NCBI RefSeq assembly: GCF_026342405.1 | Contig: NZ_JAPEMU010000001.1 | Span: 7,750,001-7,814,000, forward strand | Length of the DNA stretch: 64,000 nucleotides | DNA from: Kitasatospora sp. NBC_00240 | GTDB taxonomy: Bacteria > Actinomycetota > Actinomycetes > Streptomycetales > Streptomycetaceae | Direction of reading: 5' to 3' | Shown: piece by piece, positions 55,130 through 63,373 of the stretch | How the letters are laid out: each line of letters opens with the position of its first letter | Numbering within the stretch: the stretch's first letter is position 1 | Notes under the pieces: generated by a model | Databases searched by the model: none | What the model was told of the DNA's origin: nothing | What the model saw: only the letters and a program-made list of their open reading frames with translations | Position numbers and translations under genes: made by a program

Positions 55130-55762
55130 TCAGCGGACCCGGATGTGGCGAACCCCGGTCCAGGCCCGGCGCAGCCGCCCGCGCAGCGCGCCGTCGGTGT
55201 TCGGGAGCAGGGTCAGCCCGGCCGAGGCCGCGATCAGGTCCGCGACCTGCGCGACCGTGCGGCCACCGGTCTCCAGGTGCTCGGCGAACTCCTCCCCGCG
55301 CAGCCGCTCCAGGCACAGATCGAGCCGGGAGCGGGCGAAGCTCTCGCGGCCGAAGGGGGCGCCCCGGCGGGCGGCGAACCGCACGACGTGCCCCAGGCGC
55401 CGCTCGCGCAGCCGGCCCAGAATCGTCTCCCGGTCGGCCAGCAGCGTGAAGTGCCGGACGTCGTGGCCGCGTTCACGTAGCCGGCCGACGGTCTCCCGGA
55501 AGCAGTCCGGGTCCACGACCGTCATCGGGGCGATCACCACCCCGTCCTGCCGGCCGAGCGCCAGGTCCAGCACCTCGTAGACGCCCTGCCGCCAGGCCGG
55601 GAAGTCCTGGAAGTCGCCGCGCAGCGCCGGCGGCGTCATCCGGTGCAGGCCGAAACCGACGTGTTCGGGGTCGCAGACCACGCTGCCCGGGAGCCGCCGC
55701 CGGATCTCGTGCGCCGTCTGCGTCTTGCCGCCGCCGTAAGGGCCGTTGATCCACAGGAGCAT
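55130..55762 (-). CDS. TmrB-like ATP-binding protein
   Basis: 210-aa P-loop protein, Walker A GPYGGGKT at residues 7-14. It closely resembles Bacillus TmrB, a membrane-bound tunicamycin-resistance ATP-binding protein: WINGPYGGGKTQTAHEIRRR, VVCDPEHVGFGLHRM, VVIAPMTVVDP, VRHFTLLADRETILGRLRER and FAEHLETGGRTVAQVADLIA match in order. A role in resistance to tunicamycin or another nucleoside antibiotic is inferred. No tunicamycin biosynthesis genes are seen here. ATG start. Confidence 0.82.
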   Translation of the reverse strand: MLLWINGPYGGGKTQTAHEIRRRLPGSVVCDPEHVGFGLHRMTPPALRGDFQDFPAWRQGVYEVLDLALGRQDGVVIAPMTVVDPDCFRETVGRLRERGHDVRHFTLLADRETILGRLRERRLGHVVRFAARRGAPFGRESFARSRLDLCLERLRGEEFAEHLETGGRTVAQVADLIAASAGLTLLPNTDGALRGRLRRAWTGVRHIRVR

Positions 55763-55961
55763 GACCGGAGCATACGGAGGGAGCGGCCCGGCCGCCCACC
55801 GGATGGCCGGATGGCCGGATGACCGGTGCGCCGAGGCACTGGGCGGCCGCCGGTGCCCGGCACACCCGCCGCCCGCCGGTCGGCGCCGGCTGCAAAAAAG
55901 GCCGTTGCCGCCGGCCCGCCGGCCTGGTGGGATGCAGGGGCTCCGACGGCGAGGGGACGGC

Positions 55962-56975
55962 TTGGCAGTGTTCGGGTGTGCGGGGTGCGGTGCGGTGCTG
56001 ACGGCGGCGGTGTCGGAGGTGGCACTGCCGATCCACCTGAGCGACAGCCACTGGGAGCGACTGCACCCACCCCTCCTGGAGGCGGGCAGCTACGCCGTCG
56101 ACCCCGATCCGCACGGGCCGCCGTGGCGGCCGTGGGAGGAGATCGGGGCGCAGGAGTTGGCGGCGCGAGGGATCTTCGAACCGTTCGGCAACCTGTCCGA
56201 CGGGCCGCCGGGCACCGTGCTGCTCGCCCCCGGCGACATGCGCGGCACCGGGCTGATCCCGGGGCGCACCGAGGGTTACTGCACGGGTATCGACGGACGT
56301 GGCGGGCCGAACCTCGCCTGCCTGGGCTGCGGGCTGCCGGTCGGCACCCGGATGGACGACTGCGGGCAGTGGCAGGTGGTCCGGCTCCTCCCGGACGCGG
56401 TGGTCAGGCTGCCCGGCCCGCCGGAGCGGCCGGTCATGGACTGGTCGGAGCTCCCTGCCGACGGTGCGTTGCGGTACGGGCTGGGCGAGTTCCGGGACAT
56501 CCCGGCGGGCGTGGCCCTCGCCCATCTGGTGGTGGCCGCGCGGGGCGGGCCGGTCGAGGTGGCGCCCGGTCCGGTGGCCGAGGCCCTCGGGCCGACGATC
56601 GCCGCCCTGCTGCCCTCGGGGGAGGGCGCGCAGCGGCTGGACCTGGCGGGTCCGGGGGCCGGCGAGCCGGCCGCCGACCTGCTCCTGGTGCCGGTCCACC
56701 CGCAGACCGGTGAGGTGTGGCAGCCGCAGGGCGGCGCGGTGGCCGTGCCCGTCGAGGCCTCGCTCTGGGCCGAACTGGCCTTCCCGCCCCACCGGACCAG
56801 GCTGCCGGCGGTCGGCGGGCTGCCCGCGGGTGTGGAGCGGGACGATCCGCTGCCGCCGTACCCGCGGTCGCTGTACTGGCCGTCGCAGTATGCCTTCCGG
56901 CGCGCGCTCGCGCGGATGGCCGCCGTCCAGGAGCCGTGGTTGCGTGCGGTGCTGACCCGTCGGACGGAGTGGTGA
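55962..56975 (+). CDS. Conserved hypothetical protein with N-terminal CxxC
   Basis: 337-aa actinobacterial protein of unknown function. The N-terminus AVFGCAGCGAVLTAAVSEVALP has a CxxC; a second pair lies in PNLACLGCGLPVGTRMDDCG near residue 120, so one zinc site is possible. Other conserved pieces: WERLHPPLLEAGSYAVDPDPHG, PGTVLLAPGDMRGTGLIPGR and the C-terminal RSLYWPSQYAFRRALARMA. TTG at 55962 with GAGGGGA is chosen; GTG at 55968 and ATG at 55932 are alternatives. No functional hint from neighbours. Confidence 0.65.
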   Translation: MAVFGCAGCGAVLTAAVSEVALPIHLSDSHWERLHPPLLEAGSYAVDPDPHGPPWRPWEEIGAQELAARGIFEPFGNLSDGPPGTVLLAPGDMRGTGLIPGRTEGYCTGIDGRGGPNLACLGCGLPVGTRMDDCGQWQVVRLLPDAVVRLPGPPERPVMDWSELPADGALRYGLGEFRDIPAGVALAHLVVAARGGPVEVAPGPVAEALGPTIAALLPSGEGAQRLDLAGPGAGEPAADLLLVPVHPQTGEVWQPQGGAVAVPVEASLWAELAFPPHRTRLPAVGGLPAGVERDDPLPPYPRSLYWPSQYAFRRALARMAAVQEPWLRAVLTRRTEW

Positions 56976-57027
56976 ACGGAGGCGTCGAGGGCCGTCGGCG
57001 CCCTGGGTCCGGGCGGGGCGGGGGTGC

Positions 57028-57474
57028 TCAGCCGCCCGCGGGGGTGTCCCGGCGGAGGCGGATCACCGGGATGTCGCGGTCCGTCTTCTTCTGGTAGCCC
57101 GCGTACGGCGGGAAGACCTCCACCAGGCTCGGCCATACCCGCGCCTTCTCCTCGGCCGGGAGCACCTCGGCCGTGGCGGTGAAGCGTTCGGGGCCGACCC
57201 GGAGCCGGACCTCCGGGTTCGCCGTCAGGTTCAGGTACCAGAGGGGGTGGTGGTCGGCGCCGCCGAGCGAGGCGACCACGAGGTAGTCCTCGCCGTCCCG
57301 GCCGTAGATCAGCACCGTCCGCCGCCACCGGCCGCTCTTCCGGCCGAGGTGGTCCAGCAGCAGGCAGGGCGCGCCCTGGATGGTGGTGCCGGCCGTTCCG
57401 CCGGACTCCTCGTAGCGGCGGGCCTGTTCGGCGACCCAGTCGGTGGGGCTGGCTGTCGGCTCGTTCTCGCTCAC
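57028..57474 (-). CDS. Nitroreductase/F420-dependent deazaflavin oxidoreductase (Ddn-like)
   Basis: 148-aa protein of the DUF385/Ddn family using cofactor F420. TTIQGAPCLLLDHLGRKSGRWRRTVLIYGRDG is the core, followed by YLVVASLGGADHHPLWYLNLTANPEV, VGPERFTATAEVL and VFPPYAGYQKKTDRDIPVI. These enzymes reduce quinones or nitro compounds. GTG start with AAGGAGG upstream. The MarR gene on the same strand upstream (57660) could regulate it; gap of 185 bases. Confidence 0.88.
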   Translation of the reverse strand: MSENEPTASPTDWVAEQARRYEESGGTAGTTIQGAPCLLLDHLGRKSGRWRRTVLIYGRDGEDYLVVASLGGADHHPLWYLNLTANPEVRLRVGPERFTATAEVLPAEEKARVWPSLVEVFPPYAGYQKKTDRDIPVIRLRRDTPAGG

Positions 57475-57659
57475 GCGCTGCCTCCTTGTCGGGCCGGCGC
57501 CGTCCGGCGCCCGTCGGTCCACGGTAGACGAACGGCGCACCGGCGGCGGCGGTCACCACACCGGGGCGAGGCGGCCGGAGCACGGCCGGCGCCGCGAGCC
57601 GGGTGGGCCCGCAGGCAGGACGGCTCCGGTGTCTGCCGGGTACGGGGCCCGGAGCGGGG

Positions 57660-58157
57660 TCAGGGCCGCGCTGTTGCGGGGTCGTCCAGGGACGCGTCCA
57701 CGGCGGCGTCCAGCGGCACGTCGAGCAGGGTGGTCAGGTCCGCGACCAGCGCCTCGGTGCGCGGACTGGCCAAGCCGCCGAGGGGGGCCAGGAGTTGCCC
57801 CAGGAGTCGCTGCACGACGTCGACGGCCCGGCGGGTGGTGCCCAGCCCCTGCTCGGTCAGCGACAGGCGGACGGCCCGGGAGTCGGCCGGGTCCTTCGCG
57901 CGCTCGACCAGACCGGCGTCCTCCAGGGCGCGGGCCAGCTTCGACACGTACAGCGCCTCCAGGCCGGTGTGCTCGGCGAGTTGGCGCTGGCTGGGCTGCT
58001 GCCCGGCGCGCTGCATGCCGAGCAGGGAGGCGAGCAGCGAGTACTGGGCGTGGGTCAGGCCCAGCGGGGCGAGGGCCCGGTCGACGGCGACCCGCCACTT
58101 CGTCGACAGTCGCCAGACCAGGAAGCCGGGGGTGGGGCCCGGGGATGCCTTGCTCAT
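57660..58157 (-). CDS. MarR-family transcriptional regulator
   Basis: 165-aa MarR repressor. SQRQLAEHTGLEALYVSKLARALEDAGLVERAKDPADSRAVRLSLTEQG covers helices 3-4 and the wing. N-terminal RVAVDRALAPLGLTHAQYSLLASL is the dimer region. The promoter just upstream is unusually AT-rich and carries two TACATGG copies 15 bases apart, likely an autoregulatory site. Downstream on the same strand is the Ddn-like oxidoreductase. Confidence 0.88.
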   Translation of the reverse strand: MSKASPGPTPGFLVWRLSTKWRVAVDRALAPLGLTHAQYSLLASLLGMQRAGQQPSQRQLAEHTGLEALYVSKLARALEDAGLVERAKDPADSRAVRLSLTEQGLGTTRRAVDVVQRLLGQLLAPLGGLASPRTEALVADLTTLLDVPLDAAVDASLDDPATARP

Positions 58158-58200
58158 GGCATATACAGTACATGGACATTGAATACATGGCTATCATTCG
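58158..58200 (-). promoter_or_regulatory. AT-rich promoter/operator of the MarR gene
   Basis: TACATGG occurs at 58169-58175 and 58184-58190, flanked by ATATACAG and CTATCATTC. The block is AT-rich in a 73% GC setting and stands directly before the start codon. It probably binds the MarR product. Confidence 0.45.
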
Positions 58201-58345
58201 TGGCCGTGGCCGGACACGGGCCCGGGCCCGGCGGCGCGGGTCGGGCTCGGTGCAGGTCGGGCCCGGTGCGGAGCGGGGCACCGGCACGCCCGGACTTCCG
58301 TCACCGGCGGCCCGGCCGGTGCGATTCGGAGTCGGCCGGTGCGGC

Positions 58346-59155
58346 TCAGGGCCGGCCCGGCGGCGCGTCGAAGACGCAGTCGCCGCAGATGCCGGCCCGG
58401 GGGCCGATGCGGTAGTAGAGGCAGCAGCTGGTGCGGCGGAAGGCGGGCATGGCCGCGGGCCCCGCGCAGGTGAGGGTGCCGGTGCCGGTGAGGGCGTCGA
58501 GCGCCAGCAGGTCGTCCGCCAGCCGCCGGGCGGTCCGGGCGGCCTCGGGCCGGCGGGCGGCGGCCCAGCCGTACAGCACGCGTAGCGAGCCGGCCAGGGC
58601 GGAGGCCGCGTTGCCCCGGAGCAGTCCCTCGGAGACCGGCGCCACGGCGCGGACCGCCGCCGCGAGCGGTACCAGGTTGTCGGTCACCACGGCGCGGTAC
58701 AGCCGGGCCGCCGAGGGCGGCTCCGGCGTCCGCGCGCCGGCCTCGGGCTCCGGCCGGTCGGCCGGGTGGCCGCGGTCCGGCTCCGGGTGGCCCGCCTGCT
58801 GCCGGAGCCGGAGCACCAGCGGGCCCTGCGGCGGCAGCAGGGCCTCGACCCGATCGGGGTGCAGGTCGACCGTGGTGCCGCCCAGCGCCGCGGCGCCCAG
58901 CGCCACCGACCAGAGGCGGGAGGCCAGTCCGAGCTGCAGGATGGAGGCGGCCACCCGCAGCTCCGCCGTCCCCAGCCGCTCGGCGACAGCCGGGATCCGC
59001 GCGGCCAGTACGGAGTCGGGCCCGGTCGCGTACAGCTCCCGCAGCGGCCGCAGGCCGGCCGGCCCGCCGGTACCGGTGAGGATCTCGAAGTACGGTCCGA
59101 CCGCGGCCAGTCGGGCGGCGAGGTCAGCCGCGCGCGCGGTGCGGGGCTGGGTCAC
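58346..59155 (-). CDS. FhuF-like (2Fe-2S)-binding protein
   Basis: 269-aa protein with a C-terminal FhuF-type iron-sulfur motif: TSCCLYYRIGPRAGICGDC gives CC-x10-C-x2-C, expected to bind a 2Fe-2S cluster. The rest is helical (RVAASILQLGLASRLWSVALGAAAL, VLYGWAAARR). FhuF proteins reduce ferric siderophores to release iron in the cytoplasm. No siderophore uptake genes are nearby. The GTG at 59155 follows AGGGGGACC. The 5' region meets the minisatellite at 59287. Confidence 0.85.
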   Translation of the reverse strand: MTQPRTARAADLAARLAAVGPYFEILTGTGGPAGLRPLRELYATGPDSVLAARIPAVAERLGTAELRVAASILQLGLASRLWSVALGAAALGGTTVDLHPDRVEALLPPQGPLVLRLRQQAGHPEPDRGHPADRPEPEAGARTPEPPSAARLYRAVVTDNLVPLAAAVRAVAPVSEGLLRGNAASALAGSLRVLYGWAAARRPEAARTARRLADDLLALDALTGTGTLTCAGPAAMPAFRRTSCCLYYRIGPRAGICGDCVFDAPPGRP

Positions 59156-59286
59156 GGTGGTCCCCCTGGGGCGGGCCGGCGGCGTTCGTACCGGCCCGAT
59201 CCTACGGCGCGCGACAGCTGTGGGGGCGCGTCCGGGCCGAGGACGCCTCGCGGTCCGGACCGCACTCCAGGGGTACAGCGCCCGCG

Positions 59287-59481
59287 CCCTGCCCGGCCGC
59301 CCTGCCCGGCCGCCCTGCCCGGCCGCCCTGCCCGGCCGCCCTGCCCGGCCGCCCTGCCCGGCCGCCCTGCCCGGCCGCCCTGCCCGGCCGCCCTGCCCGG
59401 CCGCCCTGCCCGGCCGCCCTGCCCGGCCGCCCTGCCCGGCCGCCCTGCCCGGCCGCCCCGGTCGGCCGCCCCGGTCGGCCG
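59287..59481. repeat. 13-bp minisatellite, 13 perfect plus 2 variant copies
   Basis: Unit CCCTGCCCGGCCG: copies run without a single mismatch from 59287 to 59455 (13 copies, 169 bases), then two variant copies CCCCGGTCGGCCG (59456-59468, 59469-59481). It fills most of the 356-base gap between the 2Fe-2S gene and the phosphatase gene. 13 is not a multiple of three, so all frames cycle through it and stay open by composition; I treat it as non-coding. Copy number should vary between strains. Confidence 0.95.
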
Positions 59482-59511
59482 ACCGGGGCGTCCGAACCGG
59501 GCGGCTTCCGG

Positions 59512-60897
59512 TCAGCCCCGGCCGAAGCAGCGCCTCAGCTCGGCGAGGTCGTAGAAGTAACTGCCCTTGGCAACCGGCCGGCAGGACGACTTGAAGGCCG
59601 TCTCCTGCTCGTTGTAGAGCATCCGGACCAGGTACGCCGGGGCTTTGCCCGCGCTGCCCTTGCCCTTGCCGCCGGCGTAGAGGTCCCACTGGATGTTGGC
59701 GGCCATCGGGGAGACCTGCCCGCCGCGCCACTCGTCGTTCCGGTAGGTGTACGGCTCGTCCGGGTCGGCGGGCTCGGTGCTGCCCGGCAGGCCCATCAGC
59801 GCCGCGAGCGGCTCGATCTCCTCGGCGTGGGTGAAGCGCAGCACGGCCCCGTCGTGGCTGGTTCCGGCGGCGTTCGCCTCCGCCTGGGCGAACAGGTCGT
59901 CGAGCAGGGGCTGCGCCATCCGGTAGGTGATGGTGCGTCCGGCGAAGCCGGGGCCCTTCTGGTAGAACTCCTCGGCGTCGTCCAGGTAGGCGAACCACTG
60001 CGCGTCCCGGGAGGTCAGGAACGGGTCGAGGTCGACGGCCGGTGCCTCCTCGGCGAGGTCGGGAGCGGAGCTGTACAGCTGGTGGAGGGCGCGGGCGAAG
60101 CCGATCCGGTCCTCGGCGGACATCGATGCGACGAACTCCGCGCCGAACAGCCGCTCCGCCACGTGCCGGGCCGCCTGCTCGGTCCGCGGCCCGCCCTCGA
60201 TCCGGGCCAGCACGGCCGCCAGTTCCGGATCGCTCGCCAGGTAGGCCTGGTAGTCGGCGTTCTGCGGCTGCTTGTGGAAGTACAGCAGGTCCTTGTCGGT
60301 GACCGGGGCCTTGACCAGCCCCGCCAGCGCGGGCTCCCCCTCGGTCAGCCCTGCGGTGAACGCGTTCGCGCTGGCCACCGCCCGGGCCACCCCCGAGGTC
60401 TCCACCACGACGGACCGGTGCTCGGTCGCGATGGACCGGAAGAGCTCGGGCAGGCGCTGCTCCATCCGCAGGGCGGTCTCCCGGTGCTCCGTCACCCCGC
60501 GGCCCGCGAGGCTGCCGTAGCCGACGGCCGAGGCGGCCCCGAGCAGCGCCCGCACCTGCGGCGCCAGCTCGGCGCCGAGCCCGGTCAGGGCACCGCGCTG
60601 CTCGGCGCTCGCCAGCACCGCCAGCACCCGGTCGCCGTCCTCGCTGTCCGTCATGGCCCGGGAGCCGTGGCGGGCGACGTTCTCGGTGAAGACCGGGAGG
60701 TAGCCCTTCGGCGCCCGCTCGTACTGCTTCGGCCGGCCCTGCGGCTCGTAGGGGGTCTTGGTCCCGTACGGGTACGGCTCCCCGTCCGGGTGCCCGCCAC
60801 CGTGCCGCCCCTGGGCGGCGGCCGGGCCACCGGCGAGCAGCACGGTGGCGGAGAGGGCCACCGACAGGGTGGCGGAGAATGCGGCGGAGGGTTTCAC
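59512..60897 (-). CDS. Secreted histidine acid phosphatase
   Basis: 461-aa branch-2 histidine phosphatase (MINPP/phytase-like). Signal peptide residues 1-28 (FSATLSVALSATVLLAGGPAAA). RHG motif at residues 76-78 (VARHGSRAM), HAE motif in RFTHAEEIEPLAALMG. It also has TSGVARAVASANAFTAG, YHxW-like IQWDLYAGG and paired C-terminal cysteines (SSCRP, RRCFG). It would release phosphate from organic esters outside the cell. GTG at 60897 with GAAGGG upstream. The 409 bases beyond (60898-61306) show no gene. Confidence 0.87.
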   Translation of the reverse strand: MKPSAAFSATLSVALSATVLLAGGPAAAQGRHGGGHPDGEPYPYGTKTPYEPQGRPKQYERAPKGYLPVFTENVARHGSRAMTDSEDGDRVLAVLASAEQRGALTGLGAELAPQVRALLGAASAVGYGSLAGRGVTEHRETALRMEQRLPELFRSIATEHRSVVVETSGVARAVASANAFTAGLTEGEPALAGLVKAPVTDKDLLYFHKQPQNADYQAYLASDPELAAVLARIEGGPRTEQAARHVAERLFGAEFVASMSAEDRIGFARALHQLYSSAPDLAEEAPAVDLDPFLTSRDAQWFAYLDDAEEFYQKGPGFAGRTITYRMAQPLLDDLFAQAEANAAGTSHDGAVLRFTHAEEIEPLAALMGLPGSTEPADPDEPYTYRNDEWRGGQVSPMAANIQWDLYAGGKGKGSAGKAPAYLVRMLYNEQETAFKSSCRPVAKGSYFYDLAELRRCFGRG

Positions 60898-61278
60898 GAC
60901 CGGGCCCTTCGAGAGCGGGACGACGCAGTGACGGAGCGCCTCGCAGCCTGTTCCCGTCCGGTGAACCGCCGGTGGCCGGCCCGCGGGTCCGCGGTGAGCC
61001 GTGGATGAACACGCCCGGGACGGGCCGTGACGCCCCGGTCGACGCCCTGGTCGAGGCCCCGGAAGGGGAAGCCCCGGTCGTGCGAAACCCCCGGGCGGTG
61101 TCACCGGCCGGGGGAATGGGTGGACCCGCGGGGTGGGGGTTGGCCTCCGGACTCAACCATCGTCCTCCGGCCGCTCAGTTCGATCGTCGACCGAGGTACC
61201 AGCGGCAGACCTCGATCTGTCGCCACTGCCTCCTGCGGTCGAACTCCCTCGCCTACCTCGCGGGTCCACTTCCATAGT

Positions 61279-61294
61279 GCGCCCGATCGGGCGC
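61279..61294. terminator. 16-bp palindrome 3' of polX
   Basis: GCGCCCGATCGGGCGC is a perfect palindrome 13 bases past the polX stop; a likely terminator. Confidence 0.45.
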
Positions 61295-61306
61295 AGACAC
61301 CAGGGT

Positions 61307-63037
61307 TCACCGGGGCGAATCCTTGCGCAGGAACCGCTTCAGCCGCTGCCAGGGCCAGGTGTTCACGACGTCCTCCGGGGTGAGCCCGGCGCGCTGCGCC
61401 GTGCCGATGCCGTACCTCGGGTTGGCGAGGTCGCGGGTGGAGTGCGCGTCGCTGTCGACGGCGAACCGGACGCCGAGGCTCCGGGCCCGCCGGACGTGCT
61501 CGTCGCGCAGGTCGAGCCGGTGCGGTGAGCCGTTGATCTCCATCGCGGTACCGGTCCGGGCACAGGCCCGGAACACCTCGTCGAGGTCCACGTCGATCGG
61601 TGCCCGGCGCCCGATCAGGCGGGTGGTGGGGTGCCCGATCACGTGGACGTGCGGGTTCTCGCAGGCCCGGACCAGCCGCCGGGTCTGGGCGGCCCGGTCC
61701 AGCCCGAAGTGCGAGTGGATCGAGGCCACGCAGACGTCGAACCCGTCCAGGAACTCGGCCGGCCAGTCCACGCCCCCGTCCGGCCCGATGTTCAGCTCGG
61801 TGCCGTGCAGTACCCGCATCCTGCGGTACCGGCCGTCGAGTTCGCGGACCAGCGCGCGCTGGGCCAGCATCTTCTCGTCGGTCATCCGCTGCATGACCAG
61901 GTCCGGGGCGTGGTCGGTGACCGCGTAGTAGGCGTAGCCGCGCGCGGCGGCCGCGGCGAGCATCTCCTCCAGCGGGGCCAGCCCGTCCGTCAGGTCGGTG
62001 TGGGTGTGCAGGTCGCCGCGCAGGTCCCGCTCGGTCACCAGCAGGGGGAGCTCGTCGCGCAGGCCGGCCTCGATCTCCCCGCCGTCCTCGCGCAGCGGCG
62101 GTGCGATCCAGGGCAGTCCGAGGGCCGCGTACACCTCCTCCTCCGAGGCGGAGGCCAGCTTGTCGTCGTCCGGGCCGGCCCGGAACAGCCCGTACTCCGA
62201 GAGCTTCAGGCCGGCCTCGACGGCCATCCGGCGCAGCCTGATGTTGTGCGCCTTCGAGCCGGTGAAGTACACCAGCGCCGCGCCCCAGTCCTCCGGCGGG
62301 ACGACCCGCAGGTCCACCTGGACGCCCTCGGCGGTACGCACCGAGGTCTTGGTGGGGCCGCCGACGATCACCTCGGCCACGTAGGGCAGCGCGGTGAACG
62401 CGGCCATCAGCGGCGCCGAGTCCTCGGCCGTGGCCAGCACGTCGATGTCGCCGACCGTCTCCCGCATCCGCCGCAGCGACCCCGCGTGGGCGCAGCGGAC
62501 GCACCCGGGTACGGCGGACAGCGCGGCCACGATCTCCTCCGCCAGCGCCGTCGCCACGCCGATCCCGATCCGGCCGCCGGCCTGCCGGCGCAGCTCGATG
62601 CCCTGGAGGATCCGCTCCGCGCTGCGCTCGCCGAAGCCGGCCACCTCGCCGAGGCGGCCGGCCCGGGCCGCCTCGGCGAGCTCGTCCACCGAGCCGATGC
62701 CGAGGCCGCGGTGGAGGGCCATCGCCTTCTTGGGTCCGACGGTGGGGATGCCCATGACCTCGCGCACCCCGGGCGGGATCTTCGCCCGCTGCTTCTCCAG
62801 CGCCTCGATCCGCCCGCTGCGCAGGTACTCGCCGATCTTCTCGGCGGTGGACTTCCCGACGCCGGGGATCTCCTGCAGCCGTTTGACGTCCAGCTGCCCG
62901 ATGTCCTCGGCGTGGCCGCCGACCGCCCGGGCGGCCTTCTCGTAGGCGCGGGCCCGGAAGGCGTCCCCGCCGGTGATCGAGATGAGGTCCGCGTACTCCT
63001 GGAGCAGTGCCTTGACCTCGTCGTTGAGCCGGGGCAT
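61307..63037 (-). CDS. polX: DNA polymerase/3'-5' exonuclease PolX
   Basis: 576-aa bacterial family X polymerase with a PHP domain, used in base-excision or gap repair. N-terminal 8-kDa and HhH region (RLNDEVKALLQEYADLISI, IPGVGKSTAEKI), polymerase motif SLRRMRETVGDIDVLATAED with GDID, and QVDLRVVP for the third aspartate. PHP domain from ~335: DLRGDLHTHTDLTDG, VTDHAPDL, ASIHSHFGL, AVDSDAHS, carrying the metal-binding His/Asp residues of a Mn exonuclease. Full length. ATG at 63037. It diverges from the partial gene at 63374; 336 bases between them contain no gene I can support. Confidence 0.93.
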   Translation of the reverse strand: MPRLNDEVKALLQEYADLISITGGDAFRARAYEKAARAVGGHAEDIGQLDVKRLQEIPGVGKSTAEKIGEYLRSGRIEALEKQRAKIPPGVREVMGIPTVGPKKAMALHRGLGIGSVDELAEAARAGRLGEVAGFGERSAERILQGIELRRQAGGRIGIGVATALAEEIVAALSAVPGCVRCAHAGSLRRMRETVGDIDVLATAEDSAPLMAAFTALPYVAEVIVGGPTKTSVRTAEGVQVDLRVVPPEDWGAALVYFTGSKAHNIRLRRMAVEAGLKLSEYGLFRAGPDDDKLASASEEEVYAALGLPWIAPPLREDGGEIEAGLRDELPLLVTERDLRGDLHTHTDLTDGLAPLEEMLAAAAARGYAYYAVTDHAPDLVMQRMTDEKMLAQRALVRELDGRYRRMRVLHGTELNIGPDGGVDWPAEFLDGFDVCVASIHSHFGLDRAAQTRRLVRACENPHVHVIGHPTTRLIGRRAPIDVDLDEVFRACARTGTAMEINGSPHRLDLRDEHVRRARSLGVRFAVDSDAHSTRDLANPRYGIGTAQRAGLTPEDVVNTWPWQRLKRFLRKDSPR

Positions 63038-63373
63038 GGCGCCAAGTCTAGGGCGGGAGGGCGTTCGCGGCCGGTCCGTACCCCGCCGTTCGGCGGGTCG
63101 GTACGGGACCGCAGTGCGACGACTTCGGGGCGGGATTCACCCAGACTGGCCCGGTACGTCACATCCTGTTCAGGTCCGCGCACTTCGCACCGGGTGAACT
63201 GCCGCCCCGGGCCGGCGCCGCCGTCGGTCGGTCGGCCTGCCGGTTCCGGACGGCGGGTCCGGGCTGTGCCGGCGTGCCCGCCCGCTCGGGTGGGCCGGAC
63301 GGGCCGGGTGTGACCGCCCGGGGGGAGTCCGCGACCACCCCGGACGGATTGTTCAGTGTGACGAGGAGCCGAG

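Noticed and set aside
59287..59481. CRISPR array
   Set aside because: There are no spacers; units are 13-bp head-to-tail copies without cas genes.
58766..59554. Plus-strand repeat protein with 13-residue GRPARPPCPAALP-type repeats
   Set aside because: The frame is open only because of the tandem DNA repeat and continues as an antisense shadow of the 2Fe-2S gene.
58346..61156. 936-codon fusion through the minisatellite ending in the 2Fe-2S protein
   Set aside because: It crosses the repeat array and reads the phosphatase gene out of phase. The 2Fe-2S protein starts at 59155.
61191..61276. Small ORF MEVDPRGRRGSS on the minus strand
   Set aside because: Third-position GC is low and there is no ribosome binding site.
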